Of a DNA stretch of 64,000 nt, positions 22,906-31,104 are shown in pieces; the stretch's first letter is position 1; each line of letters starts with the position of its first letter. The notes beneath the pieces were generated by a model. The model was not told where the DNA came from. It saw nothing but the letters and a program-made list of their open reading frames with translations, and did not search any database. This DNA is from Ornithinimicrobium pratense (GTDB taxonomy: Bacteria; Actinomycetota; Actinomycetes; Actinomycetales; Dermatophilaceae): positions 62,001 through 126,000 of the forward strand of contig NZ_CP044427.1 in the NCBI RefSeq assembly GCF_008843165.1, given 5' to 3'. Both the position numbers and the translations under genes were made by a program.

Positions 22906-24593
22906 CGGCCGGGCTGGATGGCCTGCGGAGCCTGAGCAACTCGCCTCCCGGCACCCGACCAGACCGGTATGCGGCCACGCACCGCGCGCCCCAGCCTGGC
23001 CACGGCCGAGCGGGGCCGGCGCAGGATGCCCTCGAGGGGCACCGTCCAGATGTCCTCGCCCCGGACCCCCCAGCCGGCCAGCAACTGGTTGGCAGCCAGC
23101 ACGCCGGTCACGGCGGCCCGCTCCATGAGCGCGATCGGCCAGTCGACCCTCAGCCCGTCGCCGGCGAGCACCAGACCGGGGTAGGGGGTGTCGACCGTCA
23201 GCCGCTCCCGCCAGGGGCCGGTGCCGACCAGGCCGCAGTCGTCGTCGACGAGCAGCTCCTCGTGCACCACACCCAGGCCTGCGGTCTCCGGGTAGACGTT
23301 GTGCATCGCGGTCATCAGCCGTTCCCGCAGGCGCCTGAGGTTGAGTCCGTGCGGGCTGTCCCCCGCCAGGTCGGCGTCACGGGTGGGGTCGGCCGCATAG
23401 GCGTGCAGCTCCACCACCGATCCGCCGTGCTCGTCGGCCCAGCTCGCCGCCCCGTCCTCGAACCGTTCCAGCACGGTGACGTTGTCGAGGATGTCGTAGC
23501 CGCTGGTGCCGAGGAAGGCCTCCCGGTCCGGGGTCACCTTCCCGTCCAGCCATAGGCGCAGCACCGCGAACGGCGGTGCGTTGCTCCCCGCCTGCGCCCG
23601 GCGGTGCCAGTCCTGCTGGGCGGAGTTCTTGGCGGACAGGTCGGCCGTCAGCGATCGGGTCGCCCGTGGGTCGGTCGCCAGCACGACCGCATCCGCGAGG
23701 AGCACGTCCTCGCCGCCCCCGTCCCCCTCGCCCGGCTCGGTCCGCGGGCCGGGCTCGGTGCGCACTAGCCATACCCCGTCCTCGTCCTGCGTGAGCGAGC
23801 CGACCCGCTCCCCCAGGCGGACGTCGACGCCCAGCCCGGTCAGGTAGCGACCCAGCGGCGCCCACAGGGCGGTGTCGTAGTCGTCGTCGGGGACGTCGAA
23901 GAGCAGCCCCTCGGAACTGCCCGTGAAATAGGTGTGGAACATCCCCACCAGCTCCCCGGCACCGAACTCGCTGGGGTGGGCGAAGAAGGAACGGGCGAAG
24001 ACCTCCAGCGCCAGGTGGCGGGCGCCGTCGGGGAACCGCAGTCGGTCCAGGAAGTCCTGCGCGGACTCACCGTCATAGCGCTCGTGGCTGGCGGGGTAGG
24101 AGACGTCGATGAGCTCCAGCGCGCTCGGCAGGTGCACCGCGGGCAGGGCCGAGACCGGGAAGGTAGGGCTGCGCAGGACGAAGGCCGCCAGGTTGGCCGG
24201 TGGGGTCACGGGCAGGGCGGCGAAGGAGTCGGTGAGCCCGTCCCCGCGGCGCAGGGGGTAGTCGGGCACCGGCACCAGCCGGGACAGCGTTGGGTCCGCG
24301 CGGCGCAGCAGGGAGCGCAGCGTGTAGTACTGCCGGAAGAAGGCGTGGAAGCCGCGACTCATCGTGCGGCCGTCGCCCAGCGACCACGCCCGGACCCGTC
24401 CGCCCAGCTGCTCGCACGCCTCGACGAGGGTGACCTGCACGCCGCGCTCGGCGAGCACGGCCGCGGAGGCCAGCCCGGCGATGCCACCGCCGACCACGAC
24501 AACGTGCCGCGCCTCGGTCAGGCGTGCGGCACCGGGGGCGGCGGGGTGACGGACTGCGCCGCGGTCACGGCCGGGGGGAACGGTGCGGGCCAT
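22902..24593 (-). CDS. crtU: FAD-dependent carotenoid desaturase, CrtU-like (isorenieratene synthase)
   Basis: A 563-residue flavoprotein. The N-terminal FAD motif is VVVGGGIAGLASAAVLAERG followed by EACEQLGGRVRAW, and the C-terminal signature is PGLVLAGDGLRVDWP. SRGFHAFFRQYYTLRSLL and the C-terminal LMERAAVTGVLAANQLL resemble actinobacterial CrtU, which converts beta-ionone rings to aromatic rings. Length is near the 510-560 typical of CrtU. The start (ATG 24593, AGAGGA ribosome site) follows crtT by 44 bases. The neighbours, a methyltransferase and a P450 plus a distant crtY, match the crtU-crtT-crtY set of Streptomyces. Substrate assignment is by context. Confidence 0.82.
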   Translation of the reverse strand: MARTVPPGRDRGAVRHPAAPGAARLTEARHVVVVGGGIAGLASAAVLAERGVQVTLVEACEQLGGRVRAWSLGDGRTMSRGFHAFFRQYYTLRSLLRRADPTLSRLVPVPDYPLRRGDGLTDSFAALPVTPPANLAAFVLRSPTFPVSALPAVHLPSALELIDVSYPASHERYDGESAQDFLDRLRFPDGARHLALEVFARSFFAHPSEFGAGELVGMFHTYFTGSSEGLLFDVPDDDYDTALWAPLGRYLTGLGVDVRLGERVGSLTQDEDGVWLVRTEPGPRTEPGEGDGGGEDVLLADAVVLATDPRATRSLTADLSAKNSAQQDWHRRAQAGSNAPPFAVLRLWLDGKVTPDREAFLGTSGYDILDNVTVLERFEDGAASWADEHGGSVVELHAYAADPTRDADLAGDSPHGLNLRRLRERLMTAMHNVYPETAGLGVVHEELLVDDDCGLVGTGPWRERLTVDTPYPGLVLAGDGLRVDWPIALMERAAVTGVLAANQLLAGWGVRGEDIWTVPLEGILRRPRSAVARLGRAVRGRIPVWSGAGRRVAQAPQAIQPGR

Positions 24594-24637
24594 GGTGGTC
24601 CTCTGCTTCGATGGAGTGGGCGTGTCGGGCGGCCGGG

Positions 24638-25357
24638 TCAGTCCGGGCGGCGGGCCAGGACGGTGTGCAGGATCCCGCGCTGCCAGCCGCGGGCGGTGCT
24701 CCACGTCTGCTCGGTCAGCCCGGCCCGGTCCAGGCGGGCGGAGAGCTCGAGGGTGCTGTCGTTGGCCAGCACGCTGCGCCACAGATAGCGGTAGATCGCC
24801 GGGTTGCCGCGCAGCACCACCGCCAGCGGCAGCACCACGCCCCAGCAGACGAGGGTCCACACCGTGCTCGCCACACCGTCGCCTTTGACGTGGTAGTCCT
24901 GCAGCGCCACCCAGCCGCCGGGGCGCACCTGGTCGTGGATGGCGGCCACCGTGGCATCGCGCTGGTCCTCCGGCACGTTCCTCATCAGGTATGCCGCGAA
25001 CGCCCCGTCGGCAGGCCCGTCCAGCTGCTCGCTCGCGACCTGGGGCAGGTCCTGGGCGTAGGCCTGCACGAACCGGACCCCCGCCGGCCAGTCCTTGCCG
25101 CGCGCCTGCTCCAGCATCCCGGGGGAGGCGTCCAGACCGACGACTGTGGCGTCCGGCCCGGCCGCGTCGACGAGTGCCTGCGTGGACAACCCGGAGCCGC
25201 AGCCCAGGTCCCAGAGGCGCAGCGGAGCCGAGGACCCCCGCAGCCTCGTCACCAGCGCCGTGGCCGCGTTGCGCAGCGCCCCGTGATAGCCGGGGTTCAG
25301 CCTCGTCAGCACGTCGTAGCGTCCGGCGGCGCGGTCGAACTGCTGGGCAAGCTGCAT
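24638..25357 (-). CDS. crtT: Class I SAM-dependent methyltransferase, CrtT-like
   Basis: A 239-residue Rossmann-fold methyltransferase. Motif I is LWDLGCGSGLST, motif II VVGLDASPGMLEQARG, and motif post I-IV AYLMRNVPEDQRD and VRPGGWVALQDYH. C-terminal residues 150-215 are partly hydrophobic, suggesting membrane association. In Streptomyces crt clusters crtT lies next to crtU, and the same is seen here, so the gene is named by context; its exact role is unsettled there too. ATG 25357 is the start, with no clear ribosome site. The gene is divergent from the ABC transporter. Confidence 0.82.
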   Translation of the reverse strand: MQLAQQFDRAAGRYDVLTRLNPGYHGALRNAATALVTRLRGSSAPLRLWDLGCGSGLSTQALVDAAGPDATVVGLDASPGMLEQARGKDWPAGVRFVQAYAQDLPQVASEQLDGPADGAFAAYLMRNVPEDQRDATVAAIHDQVRPGGWVALQDYHVKGDGVASTVWTLVCWGVVLPLAVVLRGNPAIYRYLWRSVLANDSTLELSARLDRAGLTEQTWSTARGWQRGILHTVLARRPD

Positions 25358-25453
25358 ACCGAGCAGCCTAGTAGGGCCGGGGGGATAACCCCGGCGCAGA
25401 ACGGGGTGAAGCCCCCCCGCTCGGCCCCGGCCGGGGGAGTTAATGTGAGAGGT

Positions 25454-26398
25454 GTGACGAGCACCCCCGCGCTGGAGGCGACCGGCCTGGTTCACCATTT
25501 CGGATCCTTGATCGCGGTGGACGAGGTGAGCCTGCGGATTGAGCCCGGTGAGACCGTCGGCCTACTCGGACCGAACGGGGCCGGCAAGACGACGACGATC
25601 TCGATGATGGCCGGGCTGCTCACACCGGACGCGGGCAGCGTCCGGGTCGCCGGCCGCTCCATGCTCAAGGAGCCGATGCAGGCCAAGCGCCACCTGGGGC
25701 TGGTGCCCCAGGAGCTGGCGATCTACCCCGAGATCTCCGCGCGTGACAACCTGCGTTTCTTCGGCCGTCTGCAGGGTCTGCGCGGCACGGACCTCAGCCG
25801 CAGGGTCACCGAGGTGCTGGAGCTGGTGGGCCTGCAGGACCGGGCCAAGGGGCCGGCCAAGGAGTTCTCGGGCGGGATGAAGCGTCGGCTTAACATCGGG
25901 ATCGGGCTGCTGCACCGGCCGACCCTGCTCATCCTCGACGAACCCACGGTCGGGGTGGACCCGCAGTCGCGCAACGCCATCCTGGAGTCGGTGGAGGCCC
26001 TGACCGAGGAGGGCATGGCGGTGCTCTACACGACCCACTACATGGAGGAGGCGCAGCGGCTGTGTGACCGGATCGCGATCATGGACGCGGGCCGGGTGCA
26101 GGCGGAGGGCACCCGCGAGGAGCTGGTGTCCTTGACCGGGGGCGCCGACACCATCACGCTCACGGGAGCCGGTGAGGTCGCGGAGGCCGAGACGGCCGTC
26201 GCCGCGCTGCCACAGGTGCAGCAGGTCGTCCGCGACGGCTTCTGCCTGCACCTGACGGTGCGGGGTGCGGCCGCGGTGGTCACCCAGGTGGTGACCGCCG
26301 CGACCCGGGCCGGGATGGAGCTGGAAGATGTCCAGATCAGTCGCCCGGACCTGGAGTCAGTCTTCCTGCACCTGACCGGCAAGGCGCTGAGGGACTGA
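25454..26398 (+). CDS. ABC transporter ATP-binding protein (DrrA/CcmA type)
   Basis: A 314-residue ATPase subunit. Walker A is GPNGAGKTTT, the signature is EFSGGMKRRL and Walker B is LLILDEP, followed by TTHYMEEAQRLCDRIAIMD. A C-terminal extension (about 225-314) resembles the DUF4162 regulatory domain of drug/antibiotic exporters. GTG 25454 has GAGAGG upstream. The stop overlaps the permease start (TGATG). With two permeases it forms an ABC-2 exporter of unknown substrate. Its place between crtT and crtY is noted in the findings. Confidence 0.93.
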   Translation: MTSTPALEATGLVHHFGSLIAVDEVSLRIEPGETVGLLGPNGAGKTTTISMMAGLLTPDAGSVRVAGRSMLKEPMQAKRHLGLVPQELAIYPEISARDNLRFFGRLQGLRGTDLSRRVTEVLELVGLQDRAKGPAKEFSGGMKRRLNIGIGLLHRPTLLILDEPTVGVDPQSRNAILESVEALTEEGMAVLYTTHYMEEAQRLCDRIAIMDAGRVQAEGTREELVSLTGGADTITLTGAGEVAEAETAVAALPQVQQVVRDGFCLHLTVRGAAAVVTQVVTAATRAGMELEDVQISRPDLESVFLHLTGKALRD

Positions 26399-27588
26399 TG
26401 GTGGCCCGGGCCCTGCTGACCCTGGTCGCGCACGACGTGCGCCAGCACCTGCGCGACCGCTCGATGCTGCTCTTCGCGCTGGTCATCCCCTTAGCCCTGG
26501 CCTTCGTCTTCTCCCTGGCCTTCGCGGGGCTGGACGATGTCGAGCTCGACCCCGTGACTGTGGCGGTGGCCGCGCCCGAGGGTGACGAGCCGGCGGCGGC
26601 GGTGACGGGGACGCTGCAGGCCCTGCCCGAGCAGGCCCTGCCGGTGACGGTGCTGACCGCTGTGGCCGAGGAGGTGCCGGCCCTGGTGGAGGCCGGCGAG
26701 GCAGGGGTCGGTGTCGTCCTTCCGGAGGGCTTCGGGGCCGCGATGTCCGGCGGCGCGACGCCAGGCTCCGACGTCATCGTCCGGGTCGGCCCGGACGCCG
26801 GCCTGTCCGGCGACGTGGTCGCCGACATCGTCCGCTCCACCGTCGCGCAGATGGACGCCGACGCGGCAGCGCTTGCGGCCACAGCCGAACGGGCCGACCT
26901 GTCCGAGCAGGAGCTGGGCGCACTCGCCCAAGAGCTGGGTCAGTCACGACCCGAGCTGGCCTGGACGAGCAGCCAGGTCAGGGGTGAGAGCCTGTCGCTC
27001 ACCTCCGGCATCGTCTCCGGGCAAGCCGGAATGTTCCTGTTCTTCACCGTCGGCTTCATCGTGCTCACCCTGCTGACCGAGCGCGAGTGGGGGATCCTGG
27101 GGCGGTTGCGTTCGCTGCCCCTGCCGCGGTGGCTGGTGCCCGCGGCCAAGGCCGTGGTCGCCGTGCTGCTGGGCGTGGCTTCGACCAGCACCATCTTGCT
27201 GGCGGGGACAGCCCTGCTCGACGGCGTTCACTTCGGCTCCTGGTGGGTCGTGCTCCCGCTCGTCGTCGCGGTCGTCGTCGCCGCCACCTCAGTGATGTTC
27301 ATCATCCTCAAGGTCGCCCGCACCCCCGAGCAGGCCAGCCTGGCGCTGTCGGTCATCGCGATCAGCCTCGGCGTCGCGGGGGGCAGCTTCTTCCGCCTGC
27401 CCGTCGACGGCTGGGTCGCCCAGGTGGTGCAGATCAACCCGGTCGCGGCCCTCGGGCGAGGGCTGGGCATCAGCGCCGGCGGCGGGGGCCTGGCCGACCT
27501 GACCCCGGTGCTGCTCACCCTGATCGCCTTCACCGCGGTGGCGCTGCTCGTCGCGCGGGTTCTCCCGAGCCGGAAGGATGCCCTGTGA
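26398..27588 (+). CDS. ABC-2 type transporter permease (1)
   Basis: A 396-residue ABC-2 permease. An N-terminal helix (about 22-45) is followed by a long extracellular region (about 50-200), and six hydrophobic segments lie in the second half (about 205-395). This layout is typical of YhgE/YadH-like ABC-2 exporters. The start overlaps the ATPase stop and the end overlaps the next permease by four bases. The substrate is unknown. Confidence 0.9.
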   Translation: MVARALLTLVAHDVRQHLRDRSMLLFALVIPLALAFVFSLAFAGLDDVELDPVTVAVAAPEGDEPAAAVTGTLQALPEQALPVTVLTAVAEEVPALVEAGEAGVGVVLPEGFGAAMSGGATPGSDVIVRVGPDAGLSGDVVADIVRSTVAQMDADAAALAATAERADLSEQELGALAQELGQSRPELAWTSSQVRGESLSLTSGIVSGQAGMFLFFTVGFIVLTLLTEREWGILGRLRSLPLPRWLVPAAKAVVAVLLGVASTSTILLAGTALLDGVHFGSWWVVLPLVVAVVVAATSVMFIILKVARTPEQASLALSVIAISLGVAGGSFFRLPVDGWVAQVVQINPVAALGRGLGISAGGGGLADLTPVLLTLIAFTAVALLVARVLPSRKDAL

Positions 27589-28715
27589 GAGTCGTCCTCG
27601 CCCTGGCGGCGCTCGAGCTGCGCCGCTTCCTCTCCGACCGGTTCAACCTCTTCTTCGTCCTGGCCCTGCCGCTGATCCTGGTGGCGGTCCTCGGCCTGCA
27701 GTCCGGGCAGGGCCCGGTGGGCCGCGTCGCGCTCGGGGGCGAGGGCCCCGTGGCCGAGGACATCGGCGCCCAGCTCGGGGCGGTGGGGATGGAGGTCGAC
27801 CGTCACCCTGGCCGCCAGGGGACCGTGCGGTCGGTGGGCGACGGCGCGGCCGACCTGGGCGTGGTCGTTGGCCTCGAGGACCCGTGGCAGGTGGAGCTGG
27901 TGTCCGTCGGCGAGCCCCACCCCGGTGTCGAGCTCATGGTCCGGGCCGCGGTCGACGAGGTCGCCGTCGGGGCGGCCCGGGTCGAGGCCCTGACCCGGGC
28001 GGGCGTGGACCCCGACGAGGCGGAGCAGGTGGCGGCCGGGCCGCCCGAGCGGGAGCCAGTCCGGGTGCGGGTCGAGAGTGACAACGCCCTCACCGAGGAG
28101 TTCGCCGACGTCGGCCGGTTCGAGGTGGGGGCCAGCGCGCAGATGCTCCTGTTCGTCTTCCTCAACACACTGGGTGCCTCCAGCGCGATGATCCAGGCCC
28201 GCCGCAGCGGAGCCGTTCGTCGCGGGCTCGCGGCGCCTGTGACCGCGGGCCAGACGGTCATCGGGCTGGCCCTGGGCCGTCTCGTCATCGCGCTCTTCCA
28301 GGCCGGGTGGATCATCGGCATGTCCAGCCTGCTCTTCGGCGTGGGCTGGGGGTCCATGTCCAGCGTCCTGGTCGTCGTGGCCCTCTTCGGGCTCATCGCC
28401 GCCGGCCTGGCGATGGTGGTGGGCGTGGTCATGGACGCCGAGGGTCCCGCCAGCGGGGTGACCGTTGGTGCCGGGATGATCCTGGCCGCCGTCGGCGGCT
28501 GCATGGTGCCCCTGGAGCTGTTCACCGACGGCCTGCGCCGGGTCGCCATGTTCACGCCGCACGCCTGGGCCTACGAGGCGCTGGCCGAGATCCAGCGCCG
28601 TGACGCGGGTGTCCTGGACGTGCTGCCGCAGCTGGCCGTGCTGGCTGGGATGGCCACGGTGGTGCTGGTGGCCGGGTCCGTCCTGCTGCGCCGCAGTCTG
28701 GTCAGGGCCATGTGA
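27585..28715 (+). CDS. ABC-2 type transporter permease (2)
   Basis: A 376-residue partner permease, with the same layout as the preceding one: one N-terminal helix, an extracellular domain and a cluster of C-terminal helices (about 175-375). GTG 27585 overlaps the upstream stop (GTGA). The pair probably forms a heterodimer with the ATPase. Function unknown. Confidence 0.9.
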   Translation: MRVVLALAALELRRFLSDRFNLFFVLALPLILVAVLGLQSGQGPVGRVALGGEGPVAEDIGAQLGAVGMEVDRHPGRQGTVRSVGDGAADLGVVVGLEDPWQVELVSVGEPHPGVELMVRAAVDEVAVGAARVEALTRAGVDPDEAEQVAAGPPEREPVRVRVESDNALTEEFADVGRFEVGASAQMLLFVFLNTLGASSAMIQARRSGAVRRGLAAPVTAGQTVIGLALGRLVIALFQAGWIIGMSSLLFGVGWGSMSSVLVVVALFGLIAAGLAMVVGVVMDAEGPASGVTVGAGMILAAVGGCMVPLELFTDGLRRVAMFTPHAWAYEALAEIQRRDAGVLDVLPQLAVLAGMATVVLVAGSVLLRRSLVRAM

Positions 28716-28719
28716 ACCG

Positions 28720-29295
28720 GTGGACGTGCCCGGCCTCACCAGGACCCAGCACGAGCTGCGCGGCCACCGAGAGCTCACCGCGCCGCTCCTGACCGACCGG
28801 CGGGTCCCCCGGCTCGTCCAGCTCCACGGCCAACCCGGGCGACCCAGCAGCACCTGGCTCGCCGAGCGCCGCGACCGGGCGCTGCGGTGGCTCACCCACC
28901 CGCACCGCATGCCCCACGACGTGGTGGAGCGCGTCCGGGCCTTCGGGTGCGCGGACGGGCAGGTCGACCTGGTGCCCACCCACGGCGACCTGTCGCCCCG
29001 CAACTGGGTCGTCCACGACGGCGTCATCTCCTTCATCGACCTGGGCCGGGCCGACCTGCGCCCGCGGGCGACCGACCTGTTCCGGCTGCAGGACCGGTCC
29101 TGGCGGGGCCGGCCCGACCTGGAGCGGGCCTTCTTCACCGGGTATGGCGCAGACCCGCGGGACGTGTGGTGGTGGCCCAGCCTCGTGCTCGCCGAGCACA
29201 TCGGCACGGCCGTCTGGGCCCACCAGGTCGGGGACGAGGCGTTCGAGGCCAAGGGCCTGCGCGGCCTGCGCGAGGTCTTCCCCGCCGGTCCCTGA
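28720..29295 (+). CDS. Phosphotransferase (APH family) fragment
   Basis: A 191-residue frame with the catalytic half of an aminoglycoside/choline-kinase-like phosphotransferase: THGDLSPRNWVV (catalytic Asp and Asn) and SFIDLGRADLRPRATDL (metal-binding Asp). The usual N-terminal lobe with the ATP-anchoring Lys is mostly absent: the protein is about 100 residues short of the family's 260-300. No missing part is found upstream, because the ABC permease ends only four bases before. It is probably a decayed remnant, although a short functional kinase cannot be excluded. GTG 28720 is the start used. Confidence 0.6.
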   Translation: MDVPGLTRTQHELRGHRELTAPLLTDRRVPRLVQLHGQPGRPSSTWLAERRDRALRWLTHPHRMPHDVVERVRAFGCADGQVDLVPTHGDLSPRNWVVHDGVISFIDLGRADLRPRATDLFRLQDRSWRGRPDLERAFFTGYGADPRDVWWWPSLVLAEHIGTAVWAHQVGDEAFEAKGLRGLREVFPAGP

Positions 29296-29387
29296 GCCGA
29301 CGTCCTCCCCGCCCTTGCCAGGCCGGGCAGGTCAGGAGCACGATGCACGTAGGCCCGGTGGGCGGGTCGTGGCGAGGAAAGGGGGCC

Positions 29388-29921
29388 ATGATGGCCCGGC
29401 TCGTGTTCGGGATGAACCAGTCCCTGGACGGATACGTCGACCACACGGAGTTCGCGCCGGATTCCACATTGTTCCGGCACTTCGTCGATGAGGCCAGGGG
29501 GCAGACGGGTTCTCTCTACGGCCGCCGGACCTATGAGCTCATGCGCTACTGGGAGGAGGACGACCCGCGGTGGGGCACCGACGAGCAGGCCTTCGCCGCC
29601 GCCTGGCGGGCCCAACGCAAGTGGGTGGTCTCCAGGTCGCAGGCGCCGGTCGGTCCGGGCGCCGAGCTGCTCAAGGGCGACCTCGCGGACGGGGTTCGCC
29701 GGCTCAAGGCCGAGCACGAGGGGGAGATCGAGGTGGCCGGCCCCGTCCTGGCGGGCTTCCTGACCGATCTCGGCCTGATCGACGAGTACCGGATCTACCT
29801 GCACCCGGTGGTGCTGGGTGGCGGCGCGCCGTACTTCACCGGCCCCCGTCCGCCGCTGCGGCTGCAGGACCACCGCAGGGTGGGCCAGGACGTCGTGCGG
29901 CTGTCCTACGTGCCCGCCTGA
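29388..29921 (+). CDS. Dihydrofolate reductase family protein (RibD C-terminal-like)
   Basis: A 177-residue DHFR-fold protein of the RibD_C type. Typical patterns are LVFGMNQSLDGYVDH, YGRRTYELMRYWE, VVSRS, EVAGPVLAGFLTDLGLIDEYRIYLHPVVLGGG and PYF. It would bind NADPH; the substrate is unknown, and homologues are common beside unrelated genes. ATG 29388 follows the ribosome site AGGAAAGGGG; ATG 29391 is equally possible. It converges with crtY, 16 bases away. Confidence 0.9.
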   Translation: MMARLVFGMNQSLDGYVDHTEFAPDSTLFRHFVDEARGQTGSLYGRRTYELMRYWEEDDPRWGTDEQAFAAAWRAQRKWVVSRSQAPVGPGAELLKGDLADGVRRLKAEHEGEIEVAGPVLAGFLTDLGLIDEYRIYLHPVVLGGGAPYFTGPRPPLRLQDHRRVGQDVVRLSYVPA

Positions 29922-29937
29922 GACTGTTGACCGGTGC

Positions 29938-31056
29938 TCACCGGCCCAGCGTGGCCCGGGCCAGCTCCAGCTGGGAACGCGGCGGCATCCGGGTGAACAT
30001 CCCCCACATCGAGGCCGCCATGCCGCCCGCCCGGGCCTCGCGCGACCAGAAGGCCCGCTGCCGCGCCCCCGGCAGCCGCCCGAAGGCGTCGAAGAGGTCC
30101 AGGGTGCCCTCGACGTCCAGGCGCAGCAGGGCCCGCAGACCCGCCTCCCGCACGGCGTCGCTCGGGCCCAGCGGGTCGACCTGCCGGGGCACACGCCCCT
30201 GCACGATCCGCGCGGCCAGGGCGTCGGCGCTGAGCAACGAGTGGGTGACGGAGTAGCCGGTGACAATATTGCCCCCGCGCCCCGCGGTCCCCACCGCGAG
30301 GACGCCACCTGGCGGCTTGCGACCGCGGCCACGCATCGGGATCCGGACCACCTCCCGGGCGAGCGGCTCCTCGATCGCCGAGGCGCCCATCCCGCGCGCG
30401 AGCAGCCGGCGCCGCAGCCGGGCCTTCAACTCCTCGACCGGCAGGCCGGGAGCCGCGGCCAGGCAGGTCTCCTCCAGCAGGACCGTGCCGTCCCCGAGGG
30501 GTATGGCGTACAGGAAGGTGGCCGGCCCCCGTCCCCGCGTCGAACCGGGCGGCGCCCAGTCGGTGCGCCAGTCCATGATCAGCCCCTCGGCGCCGCCCAG
30601 GGCCGGCGCGGCCTCGGCCGCGGGCACGACGATCCCGTAGGCGGTCTGGGCGGGGGCAGGGTCCGTCGACCGCGGCCCCGCGGGCCGGGCGCCCCGTGCG
30701 TCGACGACCACGGCCGCCTCCCGGCGCAGGGCCACGACCTCCTCGTCGGTCAGCCGCTCGGCCCGCACCTGCGCCCCCTGCAGCGGCAGGGCGCGCTGGA
30801 GGGCGGCGTTGTCGAGCACGGCATACCGGCGCGGCAGCACGTGGTGGCCGTGCGCACGGATCTCCGGGCGCCGGATCAGGGAGCGGATCACCCCCGCGGG
30901 GGTATCACCGAGGTCCTCGGCCCACACGCCGTAGGTCGGTGTCCACACCGCCTGCGGTCGCGGGTCCACTGCCAGCACGGACGCGCCCCGGGCCACCAGC
31001 CGCGAGGCCAGCGCGCGTCCCGCCGGGCCCAGCCCGACGACGGCCACGTCGACCAT
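29938..31056 (-). CDS. crtY: Lycopene beta-cyclase
   Basis: A 372-residue FAD-dependent cyclase of the CrtY/CrtL family, which makes beta-ionone rings from lycopene. N-terminal dinucleotide motif VAVVGLGPAGRALAS; the cyclase motifs TPTYGVWAEDLG and FLYAIPLGDGTVLLEETCL are present, and GGNIVTGYSVTHSLL lies toward the C-terminus. In an aromatic-carotenoid pathway it makes beta-carotene, the substrate for CrtU. It stands apart from the other crt genes, 4.6 kb from crtT and convergent with the DHFR-like gene. Its upstream gene runs in the same direction. Confidence 0.93.
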   Translation of the reverse strand: MVDVAVVGLGPAGRALASRLVARGASVLAVDPRPQAVWTPTYGVWAEDLGDTPAGVIRSLIRRPEIRAHGHHVLPRRYAVLDNAALQRALPLQGAQVRAERLTDEEVVALRREAAVVVDARGARPAGPRSTDPAPAQTAYGIVVPAAEAAPALGGAEGLIMDWRTDWAPPGSTRGRGPATFLYAIPLGDGTVLLEETCLAAAPGLPVEELKARLRRRLLARGMGASAIEEPLAREVVRIPMRGRGRKPPGGVLAVGTAGRGGNIVTGYSVTHSLLSADALAARIVQGRVPRQVDPLGPSDAVREAGLRALLRLDVEGTLDLFDAFGRLPGARQRAFWSREARAGGMAASMWGMFTRMPPRSQLELARATLGR

Positions 31057-31104
31057 GGCTCACCTCCTGCCCCAGACCCTATGCGGCCGGGTGGGCCGGA
31101 CAGC

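Noticed and set aside
27228..30332. 1034-residue minus-strand frame over the ABC permeases and DHFR-like gene
   Set aside because: Overlaps several confident genes on the other strand and contains low-complexity sequence without motifs.
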